A stretch of DNA of 50,052 bases from Petrotoga olearia DSM 13574 (GTDB lineage Bacteria; Thermotogota; Thermotogae; Petrotogales; Petrotogaceae): NCBI RefSeq assembly GCF_002895525.1, contig NZ_AZRL01000017.1, forward strand, positions 1 to 50,052, given 5' to 3'. A program made the translations under genes and the position numbers. The notes beneath the pieces were generated by a model, which ran no database searches, had not been told where the DNA came from, and saw only the letters and a program-made list of their open reading frames with translations. Shown here piece by piece: positions 50,020-50,052 of the stretch (position 1 is its first letter; each line of letters opens with the position of its first letter).

Positions 50020-50052
50020 GTTTTTATAGCGCCCTTCCCCCGCTCCCCACCC
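50020..50052 (-). repeat. Dispersed GC-rich repeat at the window edge
   Basis: TTTATAGCGCCCTTCCCCCG then CTCCCCACCC, minus-strand G4 pattern; continues past the window. Confidence 0.8.

Overview
The window is AT-rich chromosomal DNA that reads like a thermophilic Thermotogota bacterium, most likely Petrotoga or a close relative. That placement is an inference from protein style, housekeeping genes and base composition; no database was searched. It has two parts: a housekeeping block on the minus strand (60-10161) and a mosaic of accessory DNA, in which proS, one tRNA and an alkaline phosphatase are islands of ordinary sequence.

Layout. 60-5003 is a tightly packed minus-strand operon (rpiB, an AroB-like protein, a SPOR-like membrane protein, a ComEA-like HhH protein, queH, a FapA-like protein). 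5099-10161 holds lexA, gyrA and metG. 10200-22070 is an accessory island with two full-length Rpn-type (PD-(D/E)XK) genes close to proS, two more Rpn copies further on (one truncated), a UPF0175 protein, duplicated fragments of a TrmO-like gene flanking an AlbA_2/Schlafen-like gene, a TPR protein, and an OLD-like ATPase whose partner gene is cut off. 22132-23894 holds a tRNA(CAT), a divergent 56-aa gene and phoA. 24168-30763 looks like an integrated replicon: a PglX-like DNA methyltransferase, a DnaC/IstB-like loader and a winged-helix replication-type protein on the minus strand; an AT-rich, repeat-bearing intergenic region; then a plus-strand cluster of a holin-like, a DUF1659-like and a DUF2922 protein, and a protein with only sigma-70 region 2. 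31242-49084 is a surface-polysaccharide locus with a nearly complete legionaminic-acid-type pathway (LegB, LegC, NeuD/LegH, NeuC/LegG, NeuB/LegI, NeuA/LegF, PtmE), glycosyltransferases, an EpsG-like polymerase, a Wzx flippase, a second decayed flippase and a VanZ protein. The window ends with another truncated Rpn copy.

Two repeat families dominate. One is intergenic, GC-rich and strand-asymmetric, with a core like GGGTGGGGAGCGGGGGAAGG that fits the G-quadruplex pattern; it occurs in about fifteen gaps. The other is a set of 24-nt units (and a 36-nt composite) that sits inside open reading frames, always in multiples of 3 nt, adding SLTANEED- or KRPEGGSRK-type peptides to the methyltransferase, the replication-type protein, the Rpn protein and even QueH. 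I consider this in-frame repeat family the strongest candidate for something undescribed. Next come the Rpn paralogues, with swapped C-terminal modules, a shared deletion and internal start sites, and the sigma-region-2 gene, which appears to start at an AUA codon.
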